DNA of 64,000 bases from Streptomyces sp. SirexAA-E (GCF_000177195.2 NC_015953.1:2604001-2668000); one strand, 5' to 3'. Numbered from the stretch's first letter, positions 15,629 through 24,750 are shown. The notes: generated by a model not told the origin, from the letters alone. A program made the numbers and translations.

Positions 15629-17410
15629 TTGACGGTTCCTGCTCAGCCGACCCCGGAACCCGATCCGTCGGTCCCCGGCGCGGCGCCCCACCCCTCCCCC
15701 AGCAGGTACTCCCATACCGGCACCACCCGTCTGCTCTGCGCGGGTCCCTACCTCCAGGCCCGATTCCGGCGTCGAGTGGTGGAGGAGCTGGCCGAGCACG
15801 ACGGAAGGGCGGTGGCCCCCTCCGTCGGGGTGGACGTCGTTCCGGTGCTGGCCCATGCGTTACGGGCGCGCCGGCTCGAACTGCACGCCGGGGGCTGGAT
15901 CGCCCTCCTGTGGGTGCTGTTCTGGCTGGCGGACCTGTACGGGGACGAGTTCGGCTGGATGACCTCCTGGAGCCTGGCCGACGCCTACGGCCAGAGCTAC
16001 ACCGAGCGCCGCTTCTTCCTCCCCACCGACGCGTTCGACTTCTTCGGCGGGCCCCAGCGCTATCCGGGGTCCGGTGTCTGGGCGTTGAACTACGCCCTCG
16101 TGAGCGGGCTGCTGTGGTTCGTACGGAACATCTCGGGGCGTGGCACCAGCGTGTACTCGCTGGACGGTCTGCTGCCCGGAAGCGGCGGCCGGACCTGGGT
16201 GGTGGCCCTCGTGCCCCGCGTCCTGACGGCCCTGTACTGGGCAGCGGCGCTCGCCGCCGTGTGGAACGCCTCCGCCAACTGGATGGCCGTGGTCTTTCCC
16301 CTGCTGATGGTGATCCCCGTGTGGAGGCACCGCAGTGCGGTGGAGGCCGTGATGTGCGACCGGCTCCCGGCCGAGACCTTCCGGCAACGGCCACGGGAGG
16401 AACTGACCGGGCCCGAGTGGCTGCGGGAGGTCGGGCAGGCCATCGACAGGGAGCAGAACTCGGGGATCGTCCTGTACGAACCGGCTCGGCCCTTCGTCGG
16501 GTCGGGGCGCGCCCTGCCGTCCTGGTCCCTCGTGATGGACCTGCGTCGCAGGCCGGAGGCCGGATCGGAGCCGCTCACCGCTGCCGGGGTGCTGAACTGC
16601 GTACGGGAGCGGCTGGCGGACCTCGGCCGGTTGCCGGTGCCCCCGTCCGGTCTGGACCGTCTCCGGGACGTGGAGATCGACGAGTTGGTCTATCTGCCGT
16701 CGGGGCCACCGAGGCACGAGGTCGACCACGGCGAGACGGCGGCGGTGACGCACCGGCTCGCGTCGGTCGGCGAGGGCGGAGAGGCGCGACGGCACTTCCT
16801 GCGGGTCCGGGTCAGCGCGTGGGAGCACCAGGTGGTGGTGTCCGTACTGGTCCGGGTGCACACCCAGGGCGAGTTGCTGGTGCTGGAGGTCGTTCCGCAT
16901 GTACTGGACCCGCTCAGGCCGGAGTTCGGGCTCGTCGACGCCGTCGTCGAGCGGGGGCGTGCGTACCCGGCGATCGCGGTGGCCCGAGCGCTGCTGACCG
17001 CTCCGGCCGCCGGGGTGGCGGCGGCCTTCTCCGCCGCGCGTTCACTGGAGAGCACGGTCCGTTGGGCGGCCCGGAGCCATGGATACGTGAGCGCGCGGGC
17101 CGACTCGCCCGAGGGAGCCTCCGCGTCCGTAAGGGAACTGGCGTCCGTACGAGGCCAGTCACCGTTCCAACGGATGGACGTCAGCCGCTACCTCAAGACG
17201 ATCCAGGAACGCATCGGTACGGGGGCGCTCCAGGCGCTCAGTGAGAAGGGCCATGACACGGGCCAGCTGGAGCAGCAGATCGTCCAGGTGAGCAACGGTG
17301 GCGTCTTCATCGGGACGATGAGCGGCGGCGCGGTGGCCACGGGCCGGGGCGCCAGGGCACGGGCCGATGGGGCGTTGCAGCAGGTCATCGGCCGTCAGGA
17401 CGGCCGATGA
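15629..17410 (+). CDS. Membrane protein of unknown function with C-terminal Gly-rich motif
   Basis: 593 residues, TTG start at 15629 in an otherwise start-poor region. Several membrane segments occur in the first 240 residues (WIALLWVLFWLADLYG at about 90, WALNYALVSGLLWFV at about 150, then two near 190-230). The following ~300 residues are soluble and mixed alpha/beta. The C-terminus holds GGVFIGTMSGGAVATGRGAR (557-576), a motif repeated twice in the next gene's product. First gene of a three-gene operon. I do not recognise a family. Confidence 0.75.
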   Translation: MTVPAQPTPEPDPSVPGAAPHPSPSRYSHTGTTRLLCAGPYLQARFRRRVVEELAEHDGRAVAPSVGVDVVPVLAHALRARRLELHAGGWIALLWVLFWLADLYGDEFGWMTSWSLADAYGQSYTERRFFLPTDAFDFFGGPQRYPGSGVWALNYALVSGLLWFVRNISGRGTSVYSLDGLLPGSGGRTWVVALVPRVLTALYWAAALAAVWNASANWMAVVFPLLMVIPVWRHRSAVEAVMCDRLPAETFRQRPREELTGPEWLREVGQAIDREQNSGIVLYEPARPFVGSGRALPSWSLVMDLRRRPEAGSEPLTAAGVLNCVRERLADLGRLPVPPSGLDRLRDVEIDELVYLPSGPPRHEVDHGETAAVTHRLASVGEGGEARRHFLRVRVSAWEHQVVVSVLVRVHTQGELLVLEVVPHVLDPLRPEFGLVDAVVERGRAYPAIAVARALLTAPAAGVAAAFSAARSLESTVRWAARSHGYVSARADSPEGASASVRELASVRGQSPFQRMDVSRYLKTIQERIGTGALQALSEKGHDTGQLEQQIVQVSNGGVFIGTMSGGAVATGRGARARADGALQQVIGRQDGR

Positions 17411-17598
17411 CGGGGGCGGCCGGGGCCGTCCGCTCCGGTGACGGGGCGGTGGCCCGGCGGGTCGCCGGCCGACGAGCCGCACGAGCCGCACGAGCGACGA
17501 CGGCCTCAAGGACGACGCGGACCGGCTGAATCACCAGAACGACGCGTATGACGCGCACGACACGAGCGACGAGCCGAGAGAGCAGGGACGGCGGGGAC

Positions 17599-18141
17599 AT
17601 GGGTGCAAGGGGCGAGGCAGAGCGTGCCGACCGGGAGCCGGACACCGACGAGGAACCGACGCGTACGGACCCGGCGGGTGCCGTACCGCCGGGCGGCATC
17701 GTCATCGGCGAGTTCGGCGGAGGTGCCGCCGCCGCCGGGCCGAGGGCGGAGGCCGAGGACGTCAGCAGGCGGATCGGCCGCCCGCGCGGCGCGGACGAGG
17801 CGCCGCCGCCCGTCGTGGCCCCGGTCCCCGGCGGCATCGCCATCGGGCGGATGACCGGGGGCGCGGCGGCGTCGGGGCCGGACGCGCGGGCCACCGACCG
17901 GTCGGAGCAGTTCATCGAGGCGACGCCGCAACTCGTGGACGCACTGCGGCTGCTGCGCGGCGAGTCGGGTGAACTCCGGGCGGAGGCCGCCGAAGCCGAG
18001 CGGGAGATCCAGGCCACCGGCCGGGTCACCCGGAGCCGACTGCGCAGGCTGGTGGGGCTGGCGGGCCGGGCGGCCGGGTCCGTGGGCGGCCAGACGGCGG
18101 CCGGGGTGGCCACCGAGGTGATCACCGGAATGCTGACATGA
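17599..18141 (+). CDS. Hypothetical protein with two Gly-rich GGxxIG motifs
   Basis: 180 residues. Two copies of the motif seen in the upstream protein: GGIVIGEFGGGAAAAGPRAEA (from residue 32) and GGIAIGRMTGGAAASGPDARA (from residue 78), each followed by a charged stretch. The C-terminal half is helical and probably coiled-coil (LRLLRGESGELRAEAAEAER), ending in an Ala/Gly-rich helix. No membrane segment or known domain. It overlaps the next gene by 4 bp (ATGA), so the two are translationally coupled. An upstream ATG at 17548 is less likely because it lacks a ribosome-binding site. Confidence 0.72.
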   Translation: MGARGEAERADREPDTDEEPTRTDPAGAVPPGGIVIGEFGGGAAAAGPRAEAEDVSRRIGRPRGADEAPPPVVAPVPGGIAIGRMTGGAAASGPDARATDRSEQFIEATPQLVDALRLLRGESGELRAEAAEAEREIQATGRVTRSRLRRLVGLAGRAAGSVGGQTAAGVATEVITGMLT

Positions 18142-18926
18142 AGGGGTGGGACACCGAGGGCCAGCGGTGGGAGCCCTCCCCGGCTCCGGACACCGGGCTG
18201 CCGCGCGCCCTGGAGCAGGGGCTGCGGATTGCGGCCGTCGCGCTGGCGGTAGCGGTCCTGGGTACCGTCGCCTTCGGGGGTGGCCGGCTGATCTTCCGCG
18301 AGGACGAGGCGCAGGGGGTCGAGGCGTCCGCCGAGGCCATCCCCGGTGAGACGGACACCGCCGGGACGGCCGCGGGTGCCGGCGGAACCGAGGAGGGCGA
18401 CACCGGATTGGGTACCCCCTCGCCCGACGGCGAGTCCCCCACGGCCGAGGAGCCGCCGCCCGGCTTCGTGTGGCAGGAGGACCCCCAGGGCTTCAGCGTG
18501 CAGGTCAGGGAGGAATGGCAGCGCCGGGAGGACCCCCGGGAGGCGGGCGTCGTCGTCTTCTACGAGACGGACGACGGGGACGGGATGCTCCAGATCTACC
18601 GGATCTCCGAGCCGGGCTACACCCCGTACGACGCGCTGGAGGAGACGGACCGGCTGGTGGGCCGGGCCGGCGGCTACGAACGCGTCCGGCTGGACGAGCT
18701 GGACGCCACCGACGGGTCGGAGACCGCTGAGCTGGAGTACCGCGTACCGCGCGAGGACGGCACCGTACGGCGGTCGCTGCTCAGGGCCTTCGTCGCCGAG
18801 GACGGGGTGCGGTGGGTGGTGCTCGTCGCCGGCCCCGACGACGAGTGGGACGCCACGTACGCGGAGTCGGCCTCGGTGGCTGCCGAGTCCTTCTGCCCGC
18901 AGGGCTACTGCCCGTACGTGCCCTGA
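18138..18926 (+). CDS. Single-pass membrane protein with extracytoplasmic domain
   Basis: 262 residues: a short cytoplasmic N-terminus, one membrane helix (about 30-50, ALAVAVLGTVAFGGGRLIF), a Glu/Thr/Gly-rich linker (about 60-110) and an outer domain of about 145 residues beginning WQEDPQGFSVQVREEWQRRE. That domain resembles the small sensor-like folds appended to actinobacterial Ser/Thr kinases and LpqN-type proteins; no kinase is present here. Coupled to the gene before it by an ATGA overlap. Confidence 0.78.
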   Translation: MKGWDTEGQRWEPSPAPDTGLPRALEQGLRIAAVALAVAVLGTVAFGGGRLIFREDEAQGVEASAEAIPGETDTAGTAAGAGGTEEGDTGLGTPSPDGESPTAEEPPPGFVWQEDPQGFSVQVREEWQRREDPREAGVVVFYETDDGDGMLQIYRISEPGYTPYDALEETDRLVGRAGGYERVRLDELDATDGSETAELEYRVPREDGTVRRSLLRAFVAEDGVRWVVLVAGPDDEWDATYAESASVAAESFCPQGYCPYVP

Positions 18927-19014
18927 GCCGGTACGCCGGGGGGTCGGCCACGGGCGGGTGGGGCGGCCCGCGTCCCGGCGCGACGGCTCGTCTCCTCGGG
19001 ACCGCCGGGACCCG

Positions 19015-19545
19015 TCACCGCACGGTCCTGTGCGCCTGCAGGAAGGCGCCCGCGTGGGCCGCCGCCTCCTCCTTCGTGGCATAACCGGAATCACCGTCGC
19101 TCTCGCCGTGCGTCCCGTCGGCGGCCCGACCCGTCCAGTACCAGCGGGTGGACGAAGGATTGTGCGTCAGCACGGCAGCGCCTCCGCAGAGTTCGAGAGA
19201 GCCGGACTCCGCACCCGAGGCCGCCGCCCGGTTGACGGCTTCGGGCCACTTCTTGCGGGCACCCTGGCGGGTTATCCCCCAGGCCGCGCCCAGTTGCTCG
19301 TAACTCGCGCCGTACGAACCGGCGGTGTTGGCCGCCCTCTCCGTCAGCTTCTTGACCTCCGCGTCCACGACCTTCCAGGCGGCCAGGACGGACAGCGTCA
19401 CGTCGACGGGGGGCGCATCCCACATCTGGTCCTCGGCAAGCCCGGTCGCCCGGGCGCGCAGGGCGGCGGCGAGTGGATTGAGCGCGTCGAGGAGGGAGCT
19501 CTCGAGTGCGGTCTGCTCGGCAGGCGTGATCTCCAGCGGCGTCAT
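19015..19545 (-). CDS. Helix-turn-helix protein with C-terminal small domain
   Basis: 176 residues. The central region SYEQLGAAWGITRQGARKKW (about 95-115) is a helix-turn-helix. The C-terminal part, TRWYWTGRAADGTHGESDGD and the Tyr/Ala-rich end, may be a small beta domain. ATG 19545 lies about 13 nt after a TAACTA element, with no ribosome-binding site, so the message is probably leaderless. An array of about 13-bp repeats lies directly upstream, suggesting autoregulation. Function unknown. Confidence 0.75.
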   Translation of the reverse strand: MTPLEITPAEQTALESSLLDALNPLAAALRARATGLAEDQMWDAPPVDVTLSVLAAWKVVDAEVKKLTERAANTAGSYGASYEQLGAAWGITRQGARKKWPEAVNRAAASGAESGSLELCGGAAVLTHNPSSTRWYWTGRAADGTHGESDGDSGYATKEEAAAHAGAFLQAHRTVR

Positions 19546-19555
19546 GCGACAACCA

Positions 19556-19653
19556 TAGTTAACCAATCCGCCCCTGACAACCGAAGTTACCCACCAAAGT
19601 TGCCGACGGAGTTGCCGACCGAAGTTGCCGACCGAAGTCACCGGCCGAAGTCA
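19556..19653. repeat. Array of 13-bp direct repeats upstream of the HTH gene
   Basis: Six units of the form CCGAAGTTGCCGA (variants AAGTT, GAGTT and AAGTC) begin at about 19584, 19597, 19609, 19622, 19635 and 19648, spaced 13, 13 (12 once) and 13 bp. On the gene's strand the core reads GG(T/C)AACTTCGG, and a related GGTTAACTA sits over the likely -10 (19556-19564). The array ends about 40 bp before the ATG. Confidence 0.7.
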
Positions 19654-19666
19654 CCACCGGATCTCC

Positions 19667-20137
19667 TCACGTGGTCGCGCCCCGCCGCCGCGTCCGGCGC
19701 TCCGACTCGACGGCCGCGGCGCCACCGCACACCACAGCCGCCAGGGCGAAGGCCCCCACCGCCGGGCCGATGTAGCCCGGGACCGTGTCCGGGGTGTAGC
19801 TCCCCCCGTCACTCGTCTCGCAGACGAACCGCAGCGGAAAGTAGTCCACCCGGTAGCCGACGGACCTGGACCACTGCGCCTCGTCGGCCGTACGGCACGA
19901 CCGCATGGGCGAGGAGCCGGCCCCGCCGTCCTCCGCGTCGAGGACCGCACCGCCGACGTGCAGCAGCCCCCAGGTGTACAGAGCCACCGCACCCGCGCCC
20001 AGGACGGCCGCGGCGCAGCGGAACCGCAGGCCCCGGTCCGCCTGCCGGACGCCGACCCGGCCGAGGGCGCCGAAGCCGTAACCGGCGAGGGCGAAGACCG
20101 CGATGATCCCGAGCGGGACGAGGAGCAGGAGTGCCAT
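19667..20137 (-). CDS. Small integral membrane protein
   Basis: 156 residues with three or four membrane segments (LLLLVPLGIIAVFALAGYGF at the N-terminus, VLGAGAVALYTWGLLHVG, then a C-terminal helix around YIGPAVGAFALAAVVCGGA). An extracytoplasmic loop holds two cysteines (MRSCRTAD... FVCETSDG) that could form a disulphide. It ends in a basic Arg-rich tail. Not recognised. Confidence 0.72.
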   Translation of the reverse strand: MALLLLVPLGIIAVFALAGYGFGALGRVGVRQADRGLRFRCAAAVLGAGAVALYTWGLLHVGGAVLDAEDGGAGSSPMRSCRTADEAQWSRSVGYRVDYFPLRFVCETSDGGSYTPDTVPGYIGPAVGAFALAAVVCGGAAAVESERRTRRRGATT

Positions 20138-20296
20138 CGGCCGAGTCCACCAGGACGCCCCCGCAACTCATGTGATGGAGGCCACAGTTCCGGCAACAGT
20201 CAGGTCACAGGGAGGTGCGGGCCGGCGGCCGGACAGCGCGAAGCCCCCGGTGGATACCAGGGGCTCCGTGTGGGCCGAAGTGGTCAGCCCGGTGGG

Positions 20297-21739
20297 TCAC
20301 ACCGTGAGCTTCACGGCCTCGAACCAGTTCTCGTTGGCGGTGGTGCCGACGAACATGTACTCGGGGCGGGCGTTCTTGCAGAACTGCGAGCCCCAGCCGC
20401 CACCGCGCATCTTGGCGGTGTGACAGACGCTGCCCTTGCCGATGTTCATGGCGAAGCCCGTCATGAAGGGGGCGTCCTTCTTCGAGCTGCCGATGTAGTT
20501 GTCCTTGCCGTCCGCGGCGACTGCCGTCCAGTTCGGGGCCCACTTGGCGTTGCCGCTCGTCGAGGAAGGGTCGTTGAGCAGGGCGTTGGCGGAGGATCCG
20601 CCGACGTTCCACACCGCGATGTTGAGGGCCGTGATCTGCTTGCCCTGGCCCGTCGTCCCGGTCATCGTCCCGTCGCACACCGGCGCCTGCCAGCCGCTTC
20701 CGTACACGAAGGCCCGGTAGCAGATGTGCCGCCCCTGCGGGTCGTTCTTCGCGAGGCTGCTCAGCGCACCGGCGGCCGTGTTCAGCGGCGCCTTCGCCGT
20801 CACCGTGGCCGCCGGCTTGCTCTTCGGGGTGCTCGGCGGCGGTGCGATCACCGGCTTGGGAGCGGGTGACTCGGAGGGCTTCTCCGTCTCCTTCTTCTCC
20901 TCCTTCTCCTCGCTCGGTGTCGGGGAGGGGCTCGGCGACTTGCTGGTGTAGGTCTCCGGGACCACGACGCGGTCGGTGTCCAGGACCGTGCCTGCCGCGT
21001 TCTGCGTGTGGTCCTTCTCGGGCTTGCGGTCGTCCTGGCCCGCCACGAGGAACGGCACGGAGATCAGGATCGCGCCGACGATCGCCGCCGCGGCCAGCAT
21101 CGGTTTCTTCGGTCGGCTGCCGGGCGGCACGTCGTCGGCGTGGGTACCGGCGCCCGCACCCCCGCTGCCCGCCGCCGCTACCGCCGCCTCGGCGTCCGGG
21201 GACCCGCCGACGCCACCGGCGGCCGCGAGCGCCGCAGCCGGCTCCGTGGCGGACGGCGACGACGGTGTCGCCGCCGGAACGACGGCCGTCTCCTCGGAGT
21301 CGGCCGATGCGGGTTCGGCCGCCCCCTTGGCCGTCGGCCCCGGGGCTCCGATGCCCCGCGCCGTGCCGCCGCCGTCAGTCGCACCGGCGGCTCTGGCGCC
21401 GCCCGCTCGCCCCTCGGTCTGCTGCCGGGTGTCCGCACCCTCGGGAGTCCCGCTCTCGGAGCCCTCGGCCTCCGGGCTCCCGCCGAGCGTCTCCGGGCTC
21501 TCGCTCGTCGGCCCCCGCGTGCCCGCGTCGGGCCCGGTCGCGGTGGGCGAGGTGGGCGAGGTGTCCTTACGGCCGCGCGAGCCGCCCGGCGTCAGGGCGT
21601 CGCCGGGGTCCCCGGCCGCCCCGCTCATCGGCACTGCCCGCCGGACCGACACCGGCGAACTCCCGGACGCACCGGAGGCGCCTGAGGACGCGCCCGTGCG
21701 CGGCGGTATGTGGCTGGAAGGATCATGCTCACGTGCCAT
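20297..21739 (-). CDS. Secreted/anchored protein with ChW-type (hydrophobic W) repeats
   Basis: 480 residues. A 205-residue disordered N-terminus rich in Ser, Gly, Pro and Ala is followed by one membrane helix (about 212-235) and a second low-complexity linker (Lys/Glu, Ser/Pro). The C-terminal ~170 residues carry two hydrophobic-W domains, one clear (GWQAPVCDGTMTGTTGQGK, about 345-370) and one degenerate (VGTTANENWFEAVKL at the end). ChW repeats occur in surface proteins of clostridia and some Streptomyces and are thought to bind other molecules. Four cysteines in this part suggest export. ATG 21739 follows AAGGAAA. Regulation not visible. Confidence 0.78.
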   Translation of the reverse strand: MAREHDPSSHIPPRTGASSGASGASGSSPVSVRRAVPMSGAAGDPGDALTPGGSRGRKDTSPTSPTATGPDAGTRGPTSESPETLGGSPEAEGSESGTPEGADTRQQTEGRAGGARAAGATDGGGTARGIGAPGPTAKGAAEPASADSEETAVVPAATPSSPSATEPAAALAAAGGVGGSPDAEAAVAAAGSGGAGAGTHADDVPPGSRPKKPMLAAAAIVGAILISVPFLVAGQDDRKPEKDHTQNAAGTVLDTDRVVVPETYTSKSPSPSPTPSEEKEEKKETEKPSESPAPKPVIAPPPSTPKSKPAATVTAKAPLNTAAGALSSLAKNDPQGRHICYRAFVYGSGWQAPVCDGTMTGTTGQGKQITALNIAVWNVGGSSANALLNDPSSTSGNAKWAPNWTAVAADGKDNYIGSSKKDAPFMTGFAMNIGKGSVCHTAKMRGGGWGSQFCKNARPEYMFVGTTANENWFEAVKLTV

Positions 21740-22410
21740 GCAATTTCCTTACTCACGTCTGGGTTGCGGTGTCGCGGCCCGGCATCCGCGCACGACCGGA
21801 CCTCACCCACGCCGGTCGTCGGGTGAGCGAAGTCCCGGAGGTGACAGGTGACTTGACTGGGGTGGGGGGACCATCGGCAGGCGATCGACGGGACGGGGCA
21901 CCGGGCGCGCGCCGGCGTGCGGTGGCGCGTGACACGCCTGAACGGTTCGGGCCCGGGACGACGGTACAGGAACTCCCTCAGCCATGGTCGGCCAACCGGG
22001 CTCGGGGTCGCCCGAGACGGCGGGGGCGGCCGGGCAGAAGGGGCGAAGCGGCGGGGGCCAAGCGAAGCGATACCGGGTCGAACCTCCCGCGTCGAAGCAA
22101 CGCCCCCGCGGAGTAGCCGACTTCGGGGCGGTGGACGTGCGCACACGAGACGCCCGAGGCAGGCCCGGAACATCGACGACCTCTGCGGCACGACGACGGG
22201 AGGGCGCCGCGCCGCAGGGGTCGTTCTCGGGGCCTCGGGCAGTCGAGCCACCACTCAAGGCCGTCAGCCGCCGCGCACCACCCCCGACCGGTCGCACGGA
22301 GGCCGGCACGCACAGGCCGGCACACACAGGCCGACACGCACAGGCCGTCACACACGAGCCGCGACGGGCATGCGGGCCGTCACCGTGCCCGCCCTCCACG
22401 TGCGGACGGC
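21740..22410. other. Gene-poor stretch upstream of the ChW gene
   Basis: No reading frame has convincing coding composition on either strand over about 670 bp. The only visible structure is a short tandem repeat of a CACACAGGCCG-like unit at about 22311-22370. It ends at the decayed xylanase and may be part of the same degraded region. Confidence 0.5.
22311..22370. repeat. Short tandem repeat, CA-rich 14-bp unit
   Basis: Four diverged copies of a GGCCGxCACxCACA unit in succession (GGCCGGCACGCACA, GGCCGGCACACACA, GGCCGACACGCACA, GGCCGTCACACAC). No function proposed. Confidence 0.6.
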
Positions 22411-22821
22411 TCAGCCGCTCACCGTGACGTCCGAGTCGCCGCTGCCCTGACACCCCCTCGGCCGCCAGCGTCATGCAGTAGCCGAAACCGCCCAGGGGCA
22501 TCCCGGCCCCGGCCCACGCGTCGAAGTGGTTCCCGGCGGTGATGGTCCCGCCGGTCCGCTTCGCCTGCCCCACGCTCCGGTACTGGTCGAACGCCTTCGC
22601 GCCCTCGACGGACGGGCCGCCGCACCGGCGTCCGGTAGATGCCGTACGTCCCGCCGTCGCTCGTGACGGTTCCCTTGTACGTGCCCGTCAGCCGGCAGGG
22701 GCCCCGGTTGTCGACGACGCAGTACTCGGCCAGGGGGTTCGCGGTCCAGCCGTAGCGCGTCAGGCAGCCGTTGCCGGTACCCGTCCGGTTCGTCGTGATG
22801 GCCGTGTCGGGGTGGACCGTG
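22411..22821 (-). pseudogene. Decayed GH11 endo-xylanase (xlnB/xlnC type)
   Basis: The reverse strand reads, across several frames, the family 11 xylanase sequence: [14 protein letters not shown] (mature N-terminus), then [33 protein letters not shown], then in another frame [38 protein letters not shown] and AAEG, and finally in a third frame [13 protein letters not shown]. About 55 codons between the N-terminus and YGWT are missing, the signal peptide is absent and there are at least two frameshifts (one in a run of G). Catalytic Glu residues (LAEY, AAEG) are still readable, so decay is fairly recent. Catalytic role, when intact: secreted cleavage of xylan. Confidence 0.85.
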
Positions 22822-22893
22822 CCCGTCAGCGGCGGCCTCCGCACCTGGGTTTTCCGTCGAACGTCTTGACGTGCCCCTGACGGGGTGGCTTTA

Positions 22894-22907
22894 TGGGAGC
22901 GCTCCCA
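22894..22907. promoter_or_regulatory. CebR-type operator
   Basis: The perfect palindrome TGGGAGCGCTCCCA, which is the published consensus of the Streptomyces cello-oligosaccharide repressor CebR, lies 52 bp before the mannanase start. It predicts induction by cello-oligosaccharides rather than by mannan directly. Confidence 0.85.
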
Positions 22908-22958
22908 TACTTTCCTGCCGATGCTCGGTCCTCCTCGCGTCCACCCCCAGGAGTCGCA

Positions 22959-24647
22959 GTGAGAACAGCGATACGCACAGCACGACGACCACAGCCCCTG
23001 GCCCTTCTGCTGAGAGGTCTGGCCGCCTTCCTGGGGCTCGCCCTCGCCGGAGCCCTCGGCCCGGCCACCGCGCGGGCCGCGGACCTGCCCCAGCGGGCGG
23101 AGGCGCGGGCCGCCGGCCTCCACATCAGCGACGGGCGCCTGGTCGAAGGCAACGGCAACGACTTCGTCATGCGCGGCATCAACCACGCCCACACCTGGTA
23201 TCCGGGCGAGACCCAGTCCCTCGCCGACATCAAGGCGACCGGCGCGAACACGGTCCGCGTGGTGCTGTCCGACGGCTACCGCTGGAGCGAGAACAGCCCC
23301 GAGGACGTCGCCTCGATCATCGCCCGGTGCAAGGCCGAGCGGCTCATCTGCGTCCTGGAGGTCCACGACACCACCGGGTACGGGGAGGACGCCGCCGCCG
23401 GAACCCTCGACCACGCGGCCGACTACTGGATCGGCCTGAAGGACGTACTCGACGGCGAGGAGGACTACGTCGTCATCAACATCGGCAACGAGCCCTGGGG
23501 CAACGCCGATCCGGCGGGCTGGACCGCCCCCACGACGGCCGCGATCCAGAAGCTGCGCGCCGCCGGTTTCGCCCACACGATCATGGTGGACGCGCCCAAC
23601 TGGGGCCAGGACTGGGAGGGCGTCATGCGGGCCGACGCCCGGAGCGTGTACGACGCCGACCCGACCGGCAATCTGATCTTCTCGATCCACATGTACAGCG
23701 TCTACGACACCGCCGCGAAGGTCACCGACTACCTCAACGCCTTCGTCGACGCCGGACTTCCCCTGCTCATCGGCGAGTTCGGCGGCCCCGCGGACCAGTA
23801 CGGCGACCCGGACGAGGACACGATGATGGCCACCGCCGAGGAGTTGGGGCTCGGTTACCTGGCCTGGTCCTGGAGCGGCAACACGGATCCGGTCCTCGAC
23901 CTGGTCCTCGACTTCGACCCCACCCGGCTCAGCTCGTGGGGCGAGCGCGTCCTCCACGGCCCCGACGGCATCACCGAGACGTCCCGTGAGGCCACGGTCT
24001 TCGGCGGCGGGCAGGGCGGGGGCGACACCGAGGCCCCGACCGCACCCGGCACCCCGACGGCCTCCGGGGTGACGGCGACCTCCGTCACCCTCGGCTGGAG
24101 TGCCGCCACCGACGACGTCGGCGTCACCGCGTACGACGTGGTCCGCGTGACCGGCGGCTCCGAGACGAAGGTCGCCTCCTCCGCGGCCACCTCGGTCACC
24201 GTGACCGGTCTGAGCGCCGGCACCGCGTACAGCTTCGCCGTCTACGCCCGGGACGCGGCCGGCAACCGTTCGGCGCGCTCCGGCACGGTGTCGGTCACCA
24301 CCGACGAGGGCGGCAGCGTGCCCGGGGGCGCCTGCTCCGTGGGCTACCGGGTGATCGGCGAGTGGCCGGGCGGCTTCCAGGGGGAGATCACCCTCCGGAA
24401 CACCGGCGCCGCCGCCGTCGACGGCTGGACGCTGGGCTTCGCCTTCGCCGACGGGCAGACCGTCACGAACATGTGGGGCGGCACCGCGACGCAGAGCGGG
24501 GGCGCGGTGAGCGTCACCCCGGCCTCGTACACCTCCACGATCGCCGCCGGCGGCTCGGTCACCGTCGGCTTCACCGGCACCCTGACTGGCGCGAACGCCG
24601 CCCCGGCGGCCTTCACGCTCAACGGCGCCACCTGCACCGCGGCCTGA
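22959..24647 (+). CDS. manA: Secreted GH5 endo-beta-1,4-mannanase with FnIII and CBM2
   Basis: 562 residues from GTG 22959 (CCAGGAG before it). A signal peptide of about 40 residues with an Arg-Arg pair and ...ATARA-A cleavage leads to a GH5 (subfamily 8-like) catalytic domain (about 48-345). Acid/base Glu sits in NIGNEPWGN and the nucleophile in LIGEFGG. The sequence matches Streptomyces ManA ([25 protein letters not shown]). A fibronectin III domain (about 365-450) and a family 2 cellulose-binding module (about 458-562, [20 protein letters not shown]) follow. It cleaves mannan and galactomannan outside the cell; the cellulose module targets it to plant cell wall. The perfect CebR box upstream links it to cellulose sensing. 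The remains of a GH11 xylanase lie 137 bp away on the opposite strand. Confidence 0.93.
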   Translation: MRTAIRTARRPQPLALLLRGLAAFLGLALAGALGPATARAADLPQRAEARAAGLHISDGRLVEGNGNDFVMRGINHAHTWYPGETQSLADIKATGANTVRVVLSDGYRWSENSPEDVASIIARCKAERLICVLEVHDTTGYGEDAAAGTLDHAADYWIGLKDVLDGEEDYVVINIGNEPWGNADPAGWTAPTTAAIQKLRAAGFAHTIMVDAPNWGQDWEGVMRADARSVYDADPTGNLIFSIHMYSVYDTAAKVTDYLNAFVDAGLPLLIGEFGGPADQYGDPDEDTMMATAEELGLGYLAWSWSGNTDPVLDLVLDFDPTRLSSWGERVLHGPDGITETSREATVFGGGQGGGDTEAPTAPGTPTASGVTATSVTLGWSAATDDVGVTAYDVVRVTGGSETKVASSAATSVTVTGLSAGTAYSFAVYARDAAGNRSARSGTVSVTTDEGGSVPGGACSVGYRVIGEWPGGFQGEITLRNTGAAAVDGWTLGFAFADGQTVTNMWGGTATQSGGAVSVTPASYTSTIAAGGSVTVGFTGTLTGANAAPAAFTLNGATCTAA

Positions 24648-24670
24648 CCCGGCCGCTCACGTTCCGCGCC

Positions 24671-24725
24671 GGCCGGCAGAGACGGTTCCCGCCCCGCCAC
24701 CCGCCTCTGCCGGCCGTCGTGTCCT
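24671..24725 (+). terminator. Hairpin after the mannanase gene
   Basis: GGCCGGCAGAG (24671-24681) and CTCTGCCGGCC (24715-24725) form a perfect 11-bp stem with a 33-nt loop, between the convergent mannanase and reductase genes. Confidence 0.6.
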
Positions 24726-24750
24726 CGCGTCTCCCGAGGCCGCCAGGGCG

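Noticed and set aside
22311..22370. CRISPR-like short repeat
   Set aside because: Units are contiguous and diverged, without unique spacers or cas genes.
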